From assembly GCA_030540435.1 (NCBI GenBank), contig JAUNWG010000020.1:1-32354 (forward strand): DNA of 32,354 bases, given 5' to 3'. The position numbers and the translations under genes were made by a program. The DNA is from Eubacteriales bacterium (lineage in GTDB: Bacteria; Bacillota; Clostridia; Oscillospirales; Butyricicoccaceae). Positions 1-8,040 of this stretch are shown here, piece after piece; position 1 is the first letter of the stretch, and every line of letters begins with the position of its first letter. The notes below the pieces were generated by a model. It saw only the letters and a list, made by a program, of their open reading frames with translations. It had not been told where the DNA came from and ran no database searches.

Positions 1-63
1 TTTTGCATGGGTATGCTGTTTTACACAGGCTATAAGCATAAATAATAAATGGAGGAATTGAAA

Positions 64-438
64 ATGGAACAGAAATTTTATGTATGTGAGCATTGCGGTA
101 ATATCATTGCAATGGTAAAGAACGCTGGTGTTCCAGTTATGTGCTGCGGACAGAAAATGACGGAAATCATTCCGGGCACTACGGATGCAGCGGTGGAAAA
201 GCATGTGCCTGCCTATGAGGTAAAGGACGGAATCGTTTCTGTCACAGTTGGCGAAGTCGAACATCCGATGCTGGATGCGCATTATATTGAATGGGTATCT
301 TTGCAGACCAGCAAGGGCAATCAGAGAAAGCAGCTTCAGCCGGGACAGGAGCCGAAGGTAAAATTTGCAATCTGTGAGGACGAGGAGATTGAAGCAGTAT
401 ATGCATACTGCAATCTGCATGGACTCTGGAAGAAGTAA
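64..438 (+). CDS. dfx: Desulfoferrodoxin (superoxide reductase, two-iron type)
   Basis: Reduces superoxide to hydrogen peroxide in the cytoplasm of anaerobes without making oxygen. The 124-residue protein has the N-terminal desulforedoxin-like iron site (C8, C11, C27, C28) followed by the superoxide reductase domain with the EKHVP motif (E45, K46, H47), H67, H73, and the C-terminal C-N-x-H ligands C116 and H119. All ligands of both iron centres are present, so it should be active. An ATG at 49 is also in frame, but the GGAGG at 51-55 lies 8 nt before the ATG at 64 and would itself fall inside the longer reading, so I chose 64. The gene stands alone and is followed by a terminator at 457-490. 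The upstream promoter is probably outside or at the edge of the window. Confidence 0.95.
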   Translation: MEQKFYVCEHCGNIIAMVKNAGVPVMCCGQKMTEIIPGTTDAAVEKHVPAYEVKDGIVSVTVGEVEHPMLDAHYIEWVSLQTSKGNQRKQLQPGQEPKVKFAICEDEEIEAVYAYCNLHGLWKK

Positions 439-456
439 TCGGTGTATATAACGGTG

Positions 457-490
457 CAGACCGCATCCTGATGGGTGCGGTCTGTTTCTT
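457..490 (+). terminator. Rho-independent terminator after dfx
   Basis: A 12-bp stem (CAGACCGCATCC at 457-468 with GGGTGCGGTCTG at 473-484) and a 4-nt loop are followed by a T-rich stretch. It sits 19 nt after the dfx stop codon. Confidence 0.85.
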
Positions 491-559
491 TCCACCTGTG
501 TGTCAGAAACAGACAATACTTTAAAAGTGTAATTTTTCGTCTGAAATTCGGGAAAACCC

Positions 560-588
560 TTGACAGCACTGCGGAATCGACGTATAAT
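560..588 (+). promoter_or_regulatory. Sigma-A promoter of the leu operon
   Basis: TTGACA at 560-565 and TATAAT at 583-588 are both perfect hexamers separated by 17 bp. Transcription should start near 595 and run through the T-box leader. A strong constitutive promoter followed by attenuation fits the T-box logic. Confidence 0.9.
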
Positions 589-599
589 ATGTATCGTTA

Positions 600-894
600 A
601 TATTATAAATGTGATGAACGGGTAAAGTAACTGTCAGCCGTCTACAGAGAGTTGCCGTCTGGTGCGAGGCAATGGCGTTCAGCAGCGAAACTCACCCGGG
701 AACAGTCCGCTGAAACAGATCGTGCGTCTGATTAGGTTGGAACGGAAGTCCCACCGTTATAAGGGAAGCACATTGCTGGATGTGTAAAGCGGCTGACTAT
801 CGATAGCAGGATAGCAGCAAGAAGAGTGGTACCGCGGAAGTTTGCTTTCGTCTCTGTTTCCAAAAGAATTTTTGGCGAGATGAAGGCTTTTTTT
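600..894 (+). promoter_or_regulatory. T-box leader, leucine-specific, upstream of leuA
   Basis: A T-box riboswitch senses the charging of a tRNA and controls a terminator. The conserved T-box sequence AGAGTGGTACCGCGG lies at 823-837. The specifier loop reads GAAACTCACC, which places the codon CTC (Leu) at 691-693. In the T-box bulge the TGGT at 827-830 would pair with an ACCA acceptor end, matching the A73 discriminator of tRNA-Leu. A competing terminator follows: GCTTTCGTCTC at 844-854 pairs with GAGATGAAGGC at 877-887, then seven T. An AGAGAG sequence near 645-650 fits the stem I AG bulge. When tRNA-Leu is uncharged, the antiterminator forms and leuACDB is transcribed. The specifier is my reading of the fold and was not computed. 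Confidence 0.92.
844..894 (+). terminator. Attenuator terminator of the leu T-box
   Basis: An 11-bp stem (844-854 with 877-887, including two G-U pairs) is followed by T7 at 888-894. It competes with the antiterminator built around the T-box at 823-837. Confidence 0.9.
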
Positions 895-958
895 ATGCCC
901 GCTCCATCCACTACCTTTGAACCAGTAAATATTATATTATTTTACGGAGGATATTGTT

Positions 959-2473
959 ATGTCAAAGCAGATTAAAATTTTTGACACCACACTTAGAGAC
1001 GGCGAGCAGTCTCCAGGATGCAGCATGAACCTCAGCGAAAAGATCGAAGTTGCACGCCAGCTGGAAACACTGGGTGTAGATATTATCGAGGCTGGTTTTG
1101 CGATTGCATCTCCCGGTGATGCGGCAGCGATTTCTGCAATTGCGCACACCGTTAAGAATTCTACCGTCTGCTCTCTGGCGCGCTGCGTAGAGAAGGATAT
1201 TGACACCGCGTATGGCGCAATTAAGGACGCAGCTGATCCGCGTATCCATGTTTTCCTTGCGACCTCTCCAGTCCACATGGAGTATAAGCTGAAAATGACG
1301 CAGGAGCAGGTACTTGAAAGCATTGCACACCATGTTGCCTATGCAAAGAAGTATTTGTCTAATATCGAATTTTCCGCAGAGGATGCAACCCGTTCGGATT
1401 GGGATTTCCTGTGCCGTGCGGTTGATATTGCAATTAAGAATGGTGCAACTACAGTTAATATTCCGGACACAACCGGTTATCTGACTCCGGACGAATATGC
1501 AAACCTGATTCGTTACATCCGTGAGCATGTGCAGGGTGTGGATGATATCATTCTGTCCTGTCACAACCACAATGACCTTGGTATGGCTGTTGCCAATTCT
1601 CTGGCAGGCATTCAGGCAGGAATCGGTCAGGTAGAATGCACCATTAATGGCATTGGCGAGCGTGCCGGCAATGCCTCCCTCGAAGAGGTTGTCATGGCGC
1701 TGAAAACCCGTAAGGATTTCTTTGATGCAGATACCCGGATTGATACGACACAGATTTATCGCTCCAGCCGTATGATCCAGACGATTACCGGCGTTCCGGT
1801 TGCACCGACCAAGCCGATTATTGGTGCAAATGCCTTTGCACATGAGTCTGGTATCCATCAGCATGGCGTGCTGAATAATAAGGCAACTTATGAGATCATG
1901 ACACCGGAATCTGTTGGTATCCCGCAGAATGCGATCGTTCTGGGCAAGCATTCCGGACGTCATGCGTTTGAAGCACGCTTGAAGGATCTTGGCTATACGC
2001 TGTCTAAGGAAAAGATCGACAAGGCCTTTGCCAAGTTCAAGGTTCTGGCTGATAAGAAGAAGGTCATCAAGGACCGTGACCTCGAAGCACTCATTGGCGT
2101 TGTCCCGGTTTCCGGTCCGGTTCGCTACAACCTGAAGCAGTATGTTATCAATAGCGGCAATACCATCAGCACGACTGCTGTCGTTAAGATGACCAAGGGC
2201 GATGAGGAATTTGAACGCGCTGCTCTGAGTGATGGCCCGATCAATGCTTCCTATGCTGCGATCAACAAAATTACCGGTCTGGATATTGCACTTCAGGACT
2301 ACTCGCTGCGCGCACTGACAGATGGTCAGGATGCACAGAGCGAAGCTGTTGTTAAGATGACAATTAACGGAAATGACGACGAGGTCATCACTGGCCGCGG
2401 CGTATCTGTAGATATCGTAGAAGCCTCTATCAAGGCGTACATCAATGGCATCAACAAGTATCTCAACGAGTAA
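959..2473 (+). CDS. leuA: 2-isopropylmalate synthase
   Basis: Condenses acetyl-CoA with 2-ketoisovalerate to 2-isopropylmalate, the first committed step of leucine synthesis. The 504-residue protein has the HMGL-like TIM barrel (about residues 4-271) with the catalytic R13-D14 in TLRDGEQSPG, the metal ligands H202 and H204 in SCHNHNDLG, and the GIGERAGNASLEE signature ending the active site. The C-terminal part (about 370-500) is the LeuA allosteric dimer domain that binds leucine in this family. Length is normal for a bacterial LeuA. GGAGG at 946-950 lies 8 nt before the ATG. It is the first gene of leuACDB, under both the T-box and, presumably, feedback inhibition. Confidence 0.97.
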   Translation: MSKQIKIFDTTLRDGEQSPGCSMNLSEKIEVARQLETLGVDIIEAGFAIASPGDAAAISAIAHTVKNSTVCSLARCVEKDIDTAYGAIKDAADPRIHVFLATSPVHMEYKLKMTQEQVLESIAHHVAYAKKYLSNIEFSAEDATRSDWDFLCRAVDIAIKNGATTVNIPDTTGYLTPDEYANLIRYIREHVQGVDDIILSCHNHNDLGMAVANSLAGIQAGIGQVECTINGIGERAGNASLEEVVMALKTRKDFFDADTRIDTTQIYRSSRMIQTITGVPVAPTKPIIGANAFAHESGIHQHGVLNNKATYEIMTPESVGIPQNAIVLGKHSGRHAFEARLKDLGYTLSKEKIDKAFAKFKVLADKKKVIKDRDLEALIGVVPVSGPVRYNLKQYVINSGNTISTTAVVKMTKGDEEFERAALSDGPINASYAAINKITGLDIALQDYSLRALTDGQDAQSEAVVKMTINGNDDEVITGRGVSVDIVEASIKAYINGINKYLNE

Positions 2474-2488
2474 TAAGGAAAAAACGGA

Positions 2489-2520
2489 ACATCTGCCTGC
2501 TTCCACAAGCGGGCAGATGT
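2489..2520 (+). other. Intercistronic hairpin between leuA and leuC
   Basis: ACATCTGCCTGC at 2489-2500 pairs with GCGGGCAGATGT at 2509-2520 (12 bp, one G-U) around an 8-nt loop. No T-run follows, so it is not a standard terminator for the plus strand. It may protect or delimit the leuA part of the mRNA, or set the leuA to leuC ratio. Confidence 0.6.
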
Positions 2521-2545
2521 CATAAAAAGAGGAGGTTTACCACCC

Positions 2546-3811
2546 ATGGCAATGACTATGACACAGAAGATTCTCGCAAGCCATGCGGGATTGGACAGCG
2601 TAACAGCAGGACAGCTGATCGAAGCAAAGCTGGATTTGACGCTGGCAAATGATATTACCGGCCCGGTTGCGATCCGTGAGATGGAAAAGGCTGGCTTTGA
2701 CCATGTGTTTGATAAGAGCAAGATTGCGCTGGTTATGGATCACTTTGCACCGAATAAGGACATCAAGTCCGCAGAGCAGTGTCTTACCTGCCGCAGCTTT
2801 GCAGGCAAACATGAGATCGAAAATTTCTTTGATGTAGGTCAGATGGGTATTGAGCATGCTTTGCTGCCGGAAAAGGGTCTGGTTGGCCCGGGCGAGCTGA
2901 TTATCGGCGCAGACTCCCATACCTGTACTTATGGTGCACTGGGCGCATTCTCTACCGGCGTCGGCTCTACTGACCTTGCAGCAGGCATGGCAACTGGTAT
3001 GGCGTGGTTCAAGGTCCCTTCTGCGATCAAGTTCAATCTGAAGGGAAGCCTGCCGAAGTATGTTTCCGGCAAGGACGTTATTCTGCATATTATCGGTATG
3101 ATTGGTGTTGACGGAGCGCTGTACCGTTCGATGGAATTTGGCGGCGAAGGCGTAGCATCGCTGTCTATGGATGATCGTTTCACCATCTGCAACATGGCAA
3201 TTGAAGCAGGCGCAAAGAATGGCATTTTCCCGGTCGACGAAAAGACCATGGAATATGTGGAAGGCCGCGTCAATCGTCCAGTTACAAAGTTTGAAGCAGA
3301 TGCAGACGCAATTTATGATGAGACATATGAGATTGATCTGTCTGCACTGCGCCCGACTGTTGCATGCCCGCATCTGCCGGAAAACACCAAGAGCATTGAT
3401 GAGCTGGGCAAGATCGAAATTCAGCAGTCTGTGATCGGTTCCTGTACCAATGGCCGCATTCAGGATATGCGCGAGGCAGCGGCGATCCTCAAGGGCAGAA
3501 CAGTGAAGAAAAATGTCCGCACGATCGTGATCCCGGCAACACAGGAGATTTACCTGCAGTGCATCAAGGAAGGTCTGGCAGAAATCTTTGTCAAGGCCGG
3601 CGCGATTTTGTCCACACCGACCTGCGGCCCGTGCCTGGGCGGTCACATGGGTATTCTGGCACATGGCGAGCGCGCTATTTCCACAACCAACCGTAACTTT
3701 GTCGGACGTATGGGTCATATTTCTTCGGAAATCTATCTGGCAAGCCCGGCAGTTGCTGCCGCATCTGCAATCACCGGTTATATTACCGATCCGGCTGAAA
3801 TTGCGGACTGA
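2546..3811 (+). CDS. leuC: 3-isopropylmalate dehydratase, large subunit
   Basis: With LeuD it isomerises 2-isopropylmalate to 3-isopropylmalate through a dehydration/rehydration at a [4Fe-4S] cluster. The 421-residue protein carries the three cluster cysteines C300 (in IGSCTNGR), C360 and C363 (in [10 protein letters not shown]), and the aconitase-family motif [13 protein letters not shown] near residue 121. The length is that of the shorter archaeal/clostridial type of LeuC, not the roughly 465-residue proteobacterial type. A GAGGAGG-like ribosome site sits about 10 nt upstream of the ATG. It follows leuA after a 72-nt gap holding a hairpin, and is followed by leuD 22 nt later. Confidence 0.97.
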   Translation: MAMTMTQKILASHAGLDSVTAGQLIEAKLDLTLANDITGPVAIREMEKAGFDHVFDKSKIALVMDHFAPNKDIKSAEQCLTCRSFAGKHEIENFFDVGQMGIEHALLPEKGLVGPGELIIGADSHTCTYGALGAFSTGVGSTDLAAGMATGMAWFKVPSAIKFNLKGSLPKYVSGKDVILHIIGMIGVDGALYRSMEFGGEGVASLSMDDRFTICNMAIEAGAKNGIFPVDEKTMEYVEGRVNRPVTKFEADADAIYDETYEIDLSALRPTVACPHLPENTKSIDELGKIEIQQSVIGSCTNGRIQDMREAAAILKGRTVKKNVRTIVIPATQEIYLQCIKEGLAEIFVKAGAILSTPTCGPCLGGHMGILAHGERAISTTNRNFVGRMGHISSEIYLASPAVAAASAITGYITDPAEIAD

Positions 3812-3833
3812 GGAATAAGGAGGTCATTGATTC

Positions 3834-4331
3834 ATGAAAGCAAGAGGTTCTGTCTTTAAGTATGGCGATAACGTCGATACTGACGTTATTATTCCGGCGC
3901 GTTATCTGAACATTGCCGATCCGGTTGAACTGGCAACACATTGTATGGAAGATATTGACACCGAGTTTGTCAAGAACGTAAAGAAGGGCGATATTATGGT
4001 CGCAACCAAGAATTTCGGCTGCGGCTCCTCCCGTGAGCATGCGCCGCAGGTTATCCGTGACAACGGCATTTCCTGTGTGATCGCTTCCTCCTTCGCCCGT
4101 ATTTTCTATCGTTCTTCTCTCAACATCGGTCTGCCGATCATGGAGAGCGAAGAGGCTGCAAACGCGATCAACGCAGGTGATGAGGTAGAGGTCGATTTTG
4201 ATACCGGCCTCATTACTGATATCACCACCGGCGAGCAGTTCCAGGCAGCGGCATTTCCGCCGTTCCTGCAGAATATCATTTCAGCAGGCGGCTTGCTCAA
4301 GAGCCTGAAGGAAAGGGAGGAAAACAAGTAA
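3834..4331 (+). CDS. leuD: 3-isopropylmalate dehydratase, small subunit
   Basis: The swivel-domain partner of LeuC. The 165-residue protein has the family features [15 protein letters not shown] near the N-terminus and the substrate-binding [12 protein letters not shown] loop (about residues 62-73). It is the short-form LeuD that normally pairs with the 420-residue LeuC, in agreement with the neighbour. GGAGG lies upstream of the ATG. The stop codon overlaps the leuB start by one base (TAATG), so the two are probably translationally coupled. Confidence 0.97.
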   Translation: MKARGSVFKYGDNVDTDVIIPARYLNIADPVELATHCMEDIDTEFVKNVKKGDIMVATKNFGCGSSREHAPQVIRDNGISCVIASSFARIFYRSSLNIGLPIMESEEAANAINAGDEVEVDFDTGLITDITTGEQFQAAAFPPFLQNIISAGGLLKSLKEREENK

Positions 4332-5407
4332 TGCAGTACAATATTGCAGTAATCAAAGGCGACGGCATCGGCCCGGAAATTGTCACGGAGGCAATGAAGG
4401 CACTGGATGTTGTCGGTGAAAAGTTTGGACATTCCTTCCAGTATACCCAATGCTATGCGGGCGGCAATGCGATTGATAAGTATGGGATTCCACTGCCGCA
4501 GGAAACCCTGGATATCTGTAAAGCGTCTGATTCTGTCCTGTTGGGCGCTGTAGGCGGCCCGAAGTGGGACAGTGTTCCGTCGGATAAGCGTCCGGAACGT
4601 GCGCTGCTGGGCCTGCGTTCCAATCTGGGCCTGTTTGTCAACCTGCGTCCTGCACAGATGCACGCAGCTCTGGCAGATGCCTGCCCGATCAAGGAAGAAA
4701 TCATCGGTGACGGTTTTGATATTCTGGTCTGCCGTGAGCTGACTGGCGACGTTTACTTTGGCAAGCGCGGTCGCCGTGAAAGCGAGCTGGGTGAGACTGG
4801 CTGGGATGATATGAACTATTCTGTTACCGAAGTTGAGCGTATCGGCCGCCGTGGTTTTGATATGGCAATGAAGCGCGGCAAGAAGCTGGTCTCTGTCGAT
4901 AAGGCAAATGTTCTGGAAACTTCGCGCGTATGGCGTGAGACAATGCATAAGCTGCGTGAGGAGTATCCGGAAGTCGAATATCAGGATATGTATGTAGACA
5001 ATGCTGCGATGCAGCTGGTTCGGAACCCGGGTCAGTTTGATGTCATTGTTACCGGCAACCTGTTTGGCGATATCCTGTCGGATGAAGCGAGCATGATTAC
5101 CGGTTCCATCGGTATGCTGCCGTCTGCTTCCATTGGCGAGACAAAGCTGGGCATGTATGAGCCGATTCATGGCTCTGCGCCGGATATTGCGGGCAAGGGC
5201 ATCGCAAACCCGATCGCAACGATCCTGTCGTGCGCAATGATGCTGCGTTATTCCTTCGGTCTGGGCGAAGAGGCTGACTGCATCGAAGCAGCAGTAGAAA
5301 AGGCACTCAACGATGGACATCGCACCGCGGACATCGCAAAGGAAGGCGAGAAGGTTCTCTCCACCTCTGAGATGGGTGCAATCATCTGCGAGAACATCAA
5401 GGGCTAA
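4331..5407 (+). CDS. leuB: 3-isopropylmalate dehydrogenase
   Basis: NAD-dependent oxidative decarboxylation of 3-isopropylmalate to 2-ketoisocaproate, the last specific step before transamination to leucine. The 358-residue protein has the isopropylmalate/isocitrate dehydrogenase fold: substrate arginines in RSNLGLFVNLRP (96-107) and R135, the catalytic K191 in VDKANVLETSRVWR, and metal aspartates D223, D247 and D251 in the GNLFGDILSDEAS region. Length is standard. It is the last gene of the operon; a strong terminator starts 15 nt after the stop. Confidence 0.97.
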   Translation: MQYNIAVIKGDGIGPEIVTEAMKALDVVGEKFGHSFQYTQCYAGGNAIDKYGIPLPQETLDICKASDSVLLGAVGGPKWDSVPSDKRPERALLGLRSNLGLFVNLRPAQMHAALADACPIKEEIIGDGFDILVCRELTGDVYFGKRGRRESELGETGWDDMNYSVTEVERIGRRGFDMAMKRGKKLVSVDKANVLETSRVWRETMHKLREEYPEVEYQDMYVDNAAMQLVRNPGQFDVIVTGNLFGDILSDEASMITGSIGMLPSASIGETKLGMYEPIHGSAPDIAGKGIANPIATILSCAMMLRYSFGLGEEADCIEAAVEKALNDGHRTADIAKEGEKVLSTSEMGAIICENIKG

Positions 5408-5422
5408 AAATATAAATTGTAA

Positions 5423-5461
5423 AAAAGCTGTGCAGTCAAAGGATAGGATTGCACAGCTTTT
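5423..5461 (+). terminator. Terminator of the leu operon
   Basis: AAAAGCTGTGCAGTC at 5423-5437 pairs over 15 bp (one G-U) with GATTGCACAGCTTTT at 5447-5461, followed by a T-rich tail. Confidence 0.9.
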
Positions 5462-5486
5462 CTATTTTTATAGGAGGTTTTAGGCT

Positions 5487-5540
5487 ATGGAAACATTTGA
5501 ATTTGACGGACAAAAATATAAACAGGCATCCACGCATTAA
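5487..5540 (+). pseudogene. Interrupted 5' end of the methyltransferase gene
   Basis: An ATG at 5487 with an excellent ribosome site (GGAGG at 5473-5477, 9 nt upstream) opens 17 codons (METFEFDGQKYKQASTH) and then meets TAA at 5538-5540. The reading frame continues without a break into the methyltransferase at 5559. The codon after His is expected to be Gln (CAA) in relatives that I remember as having an HQKEWG-like segment, so a single C-to-T change would explain the stop. This memory-based comparison needs an alignment. The alternative is a base-calling error. Confidence 0.7.
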
Positions 5541-5558
5541 AAAGAATGGGGAAATCGT

Positions 5559-6266
5559 TTGATATCTGCATTGAAGCTGCAAGGGGATGAAGCTATTTTG
5601 GATTTGGGTTGTGGCGATGGCGCGCTGACAGCACAGTTGGCGCAGCTGGTGCCGGATGGGAAGGTTCTTGGAATAGATGCTTCGGCAGGGATGATCCAAT
5701 CTGCATTGCAATATGCCGGAAATAATCTGGCGTTTGCACAGAAAGATATCAACCAGATGGATTACGATACCGTATTTGATGTCATTTTTTCAAATGCTGC
5801 GCTGCATTGGGTAAAAGACCATAAAAGGCTGATCAGGCATGCTTTCCGCGCGCTGAAACCGCATGGCGTACTCATATGGAATTTTGGCGGAGAAGGGAAC
5901 TGTGCAAATTTTCTTCAGGTTGTTCGGGAAGCGATCAGGGAAGAACGGTTTGCGCAACATTTTCAAGCCTTTGAATGGCCGTGGTACATGCCGTCAAAAG
6001 TGGAATACGAAATGCTGATGCAGCAAGTCCCGTTTTCTAGTGTGGTTGTCACAGAAGAAAATGCAGATCAATACTTTTCAGATGCAGATGAGATGATTCG
6101 ATGGATCGACCAGCCCAGTCTTGTGCCGTTTATCCAGTGTATTCCAGATGAGAACAAAGAGGAATTCCGCGATGCGGTCATACAAGCAATGTTGGAGCGG
6201 ACGCTGCAGCCGAATGGCACTTGCTTTGAAATATTTCGCAGGATAAACGTGTATGCTGTAAAATAA
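5559..6266 (+). CDS. Class I SAM-dependent methyltransferase, 5' end interrupted by a stop
   Basis: A small-molecule-type methyltransferase of the trans-aconitate methyltransferase/Methyltransf_11 kind. The surviving 235-codon frame contains SAM motif I (ILDLGCGDG, residues 14-22), the acidic end of beta-2 (VLGIDAS), and motif IV-like FDVIFSNAALHWVKD followed by LKPHGVLIWNFGG. Substrate cannot be told. The family usually starts with about 20 more residues; these are encoded upstream at 5487 but cut off by TAA at 5538. The only available start for this part is TTG at 5559 with a weak GGGG 7 nt upstream, so expression may rely on re-initiation or be lost. No close co-directional partner; it converges with the ATPase gene at 6323. 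Confidence 0.75.
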   Translation: MISALKLQGDEAILDLGCGDGALTAQLAQLVPDGKVLGIDASAGMIQSALQYAGNNLAFAQKDINQMDYDTVFDVIFSNAALHWVKDHKRLIRHAFRALKPHGVLIWNFGGEGNCANFLQVVREAIREERFAQHFQAFEWPWYMPSKVEYEMLMQQVPFSSVVVTEENADQYFSDADEMIRWIDQPSLVPFIQCIPDENKEEFRDAVIQAMLERTLQPNGTCFEIFRRINVYAVK

Positions 6267-6271
6267 AATCA

Positions 6272-6303
6272 GACGGGATTTCAGCATAAAACTGATCCCC
6301 GTC
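6272..6303 (-). terminator. Possible terminator for the ATPase gene (minus strand)
   Basis: GACGGG at 6272-6277 pairs with CCCGTC at 6298-6303, with an inner TCAG/CTGA pairing. On the minus strand the stem is followed by TGATTTTATTTT, so termination of leftward transcription is plausible; the T-run is interrupted. Confidence 0.45.
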
Positions 6304-6322
6304 GTTGTGTTTGGTGCAAAGA

Positions 6323-7180
6323 TTATTCAAATTCCGCCGCATGGCTGCGAAAAAAATCATAATAGGCGCGGACATGCGGAAGTTCTGTCCACGCTTTTAC
6401 CTCTGCTGGATTTTCGTCCAGATCGTAAATTTTTGCGCCTTTCATGGAAAGCAGGAATGGCGAATGGGTGGCAATGATAAACTGACAGCCAAAGAACCGC
6501 GCGGAGGATGTAAGAAATTCAGTCAATTCCTGCTGCCGTGCAGGAGAAAGGCTGTTTTCCGGCTCATCGAGCAGATATAACCCATTATCCCTTATCTTTT
6601 CGGAAAAATATAAAAATGCACTTTCCCCGTTGGAATGCTCACGGATGTTATCCATCAGGTTGCGCCGCACATATTGTGACTGGGATTTGCGACGCGCAAG
6701 ATTGACTTTTTTCAGCTGTTCATAATCATCCAACGATTGCATCTGAAAATTGGAGTATTTTTCGTCCAGATATTCATAAAAAAGATCTTCGCGCTTGTAG
6801 TCAATGCCATTGTTGATGCTGCGGAGATTGAGCATGTAATCAAAAACATCATCGCTGGTAATCACACGGCTGTGCGGCGGGATGCGGGTTTTTGTATCAT
6901 AATCGCACAACTTTGTATACGCTTCAAAGAAGTTGGAGCGATTATAAAGCGTATCACGGTTGAGCTGTAATGTTTCAGCGATAATGTTTAACACAGTTGT
7001 TTTACCCGAACCATTTCCGCCGTATAGAATGGTGATCGGCTCAAAGTCCAGCCGAGTGAGCTGCTTTGCAGGCAAGATCTGGAATGGATAGAACGTATCA
7101 TAGCATGTACGCCTTTCACCTAGAAAGAAGCCGTTTTCCTCCTCTGCACATGGGAAGAAAAAACGCGACAAATAAATCAC
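6323..7180 (-). CDS. AAA/ABC-like ATPase (AAA_21 type)
   Basis: A 285-residue soluble ATPase with Walker A GGNGSGKTT (residues 54-62), Walker B followed by the catalytic Glu in YLLDEPENSLSP, and the switch histidine in FIIATHSPFLL. This order is that of SMC/ABC-type single-domain ATPases found in stand-alone predicted ATPases and in OLD-like proteins, but no TOPRIM or other effector domain is attached. The start is GTG at 7180, and GTGA overlaps the stop of the upstream HD-Nudix gene by 4 nt (7177-7180), which indicates translational coupling. The partner or substrate is unknown. The pairing with a nucleotide hydrolase is the only functional hint. Confidence 0.85.
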   Translation of the reverse strand: MIYLSRFFFPCAEEENGFFLGERRTCYDTFYPFQILPAKQLTRLDFEPITILYGGNGSGKTTVLNIIAETLQLNRDTLYNRSNFFEAYTKLCDYDTKTRIPPHSRVITSDDVFDYMLNLRSINNGIDYKREDLFYEYLDEKYSNFQMQSLDDYEQLKKVNLARRKSQSQYVRRNLMDNIREHSNGESAFLYFSEKIRDNGLYLLDEPENSLSPARQQELTEFLTSSARFFGCQFIIATHSPFLLSMKGAKIYDLDENPAEVKAWTELPHVRAYYDFFRSHAAEFE

Positions 7181-7986
7181 AGATATGCCTCCCGGATTTT
7201 GTCTAAAATTTCAACATCGGCGGGACAGAAGTCATATTGTCCGATTTCCGCAGGCGTAATCCAACGGATATCATTGTGCTCCAGCTTTTTGGGGATGCCT
7301 TCTGCGATGGTTGCATGAAACAATGTGAGATGAACAGTCAAATCGGGATAGAGATGTGTAACATCCATGAAAACATCATCGACGGAAACAGTTACAGCCA
7401 ATTCCTCCGAGCATTCACGGATCAGCGCCTGCGGCTTGGTTTCACCCGGTTCGACCTTTCCGCCGACAAATTCCCACAGAAGCCCGCGTGCTTTGTGTGC
7501 AGGGCGTTGGCAGATCATGAACTTGTCCCCATCCCAGATCAGCGCGGCGACAACTTCGGTGGTGCGAAGGATTGCCATTGCCTTTTTGTATTTTTCTGCG
7601 CGTTCCCGATCAGCTGGCGTGATTTTGTCCAGCCGCGTCAGATCGCTGTTATGTGCAAGGTCTGCCAGCTTGACGGTTACAGCAATCCTGTTGCTGCGCA
7701 GGGAACGGATATAATCCAGATAAGGGACAGATGCATCATGCGTGAGCATGCGGACAGCGTCCAATGATTCGGATGGAAAACCTTCACGCACTAAGTCAGC
7801 AAAGGTCACATCCGTATCTTCTATGGTATCATGCAGTAGCGCGGCAATTGTTGTCTGTTCATCCGGCATTTGTTCTGCAACATGCAGGATGTGGTGGATA
7901 TATGGCAGCCCGGTCTTATCGGTCTGTCCGTGGTGCGCTTGATATGCCAAGCGCATGGCACGTTTGGTATATGGTGTATAGATCAT
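7177..7986 (-). CDS. RSH-type HD hydrolase domain fused to a Nudix hydrolase
   Basis: A 269-residue two-domain enzyme. Residues 1-140 form an HD domain of the RelA/SpoT (guanosine 3',5'-bisdiphosphate hydrolase) type: H31-H32, the LLHDTIED motif (H52, D53, E56-D57) and KLADLAHN (D109), matching the HDxxED signature of alarmone hydrolases. Residues 143-269 form a MutT/NUDG-like Nudix domain with the box running from G176 through E182 to R190-E191 and E194-E195; the usual final Gly is Ala197. There is no synthetase or TGS domain. Both halves could act on nucleotide polyphosphates, but the substrate is an inference. The ATG at 7986 was chosen over an upstream in-frame start at 8079 because GGAG lies 8-9 nt before it and the longer version would read through a terminator hairpin. 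It overlaps the ATPase gene by 4 nt. Confidence 0.88.
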   Translation of the reverse strand: MIYTPYTKRAMRLAYQAHHGQTDKTGLPYIHHILHVAEQMPDEQTTIAALLHDTIEDTDVTFADLVREGFPSESLDAVRMLTHDASVPYLDYIRSLRSNRIAVTVKLADLAHNSDLTRLDKITPADRERAEKYKKAMAILRTTEVVAALIWDGDKFMICQRPAHKARGLLWEFVGGKVEPGETKPQALIRECSEELAVTVSVDDVFMDVTHLYPDLTVHLTLFHATIAEGIPKKLEHNDIRWITPAEIGQYDFCPADVEILDKIREAYL

Positions 7987-8040
7987 TACGATTCTCCTAT
8001 TGCGATTTCTTTCATTGTAGCGCACGGAGAGGATATTTTC

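Noticed and set aside
962-2506. Long open frame (514 codons) on the minus strand opposite leuA
   Set aside because: It mirrors leuA exactly, has no ribosome site or recognisable domain, and its composition (many Cys, Arg, Asn) is that of an antisense shadow of a well-conserved gene.
2489-2520. Terminator between leuA and leuC
   Set aside because: The stem is strong but no T-run follows on the plus strand, and leuC needs to be transcribed from the leu promoter.
2537-3718. 393-codon open frame on the minus strand opposite leuC
   Set aside because: Antisense shadow of leuC; no start signal and no known domain.
4106-5320. 404-codon open frame on the minus strand opposite leuD and leuB
   Set aside because: Crosses the leuD-leuB junction in antisense and has no domain or start signal.
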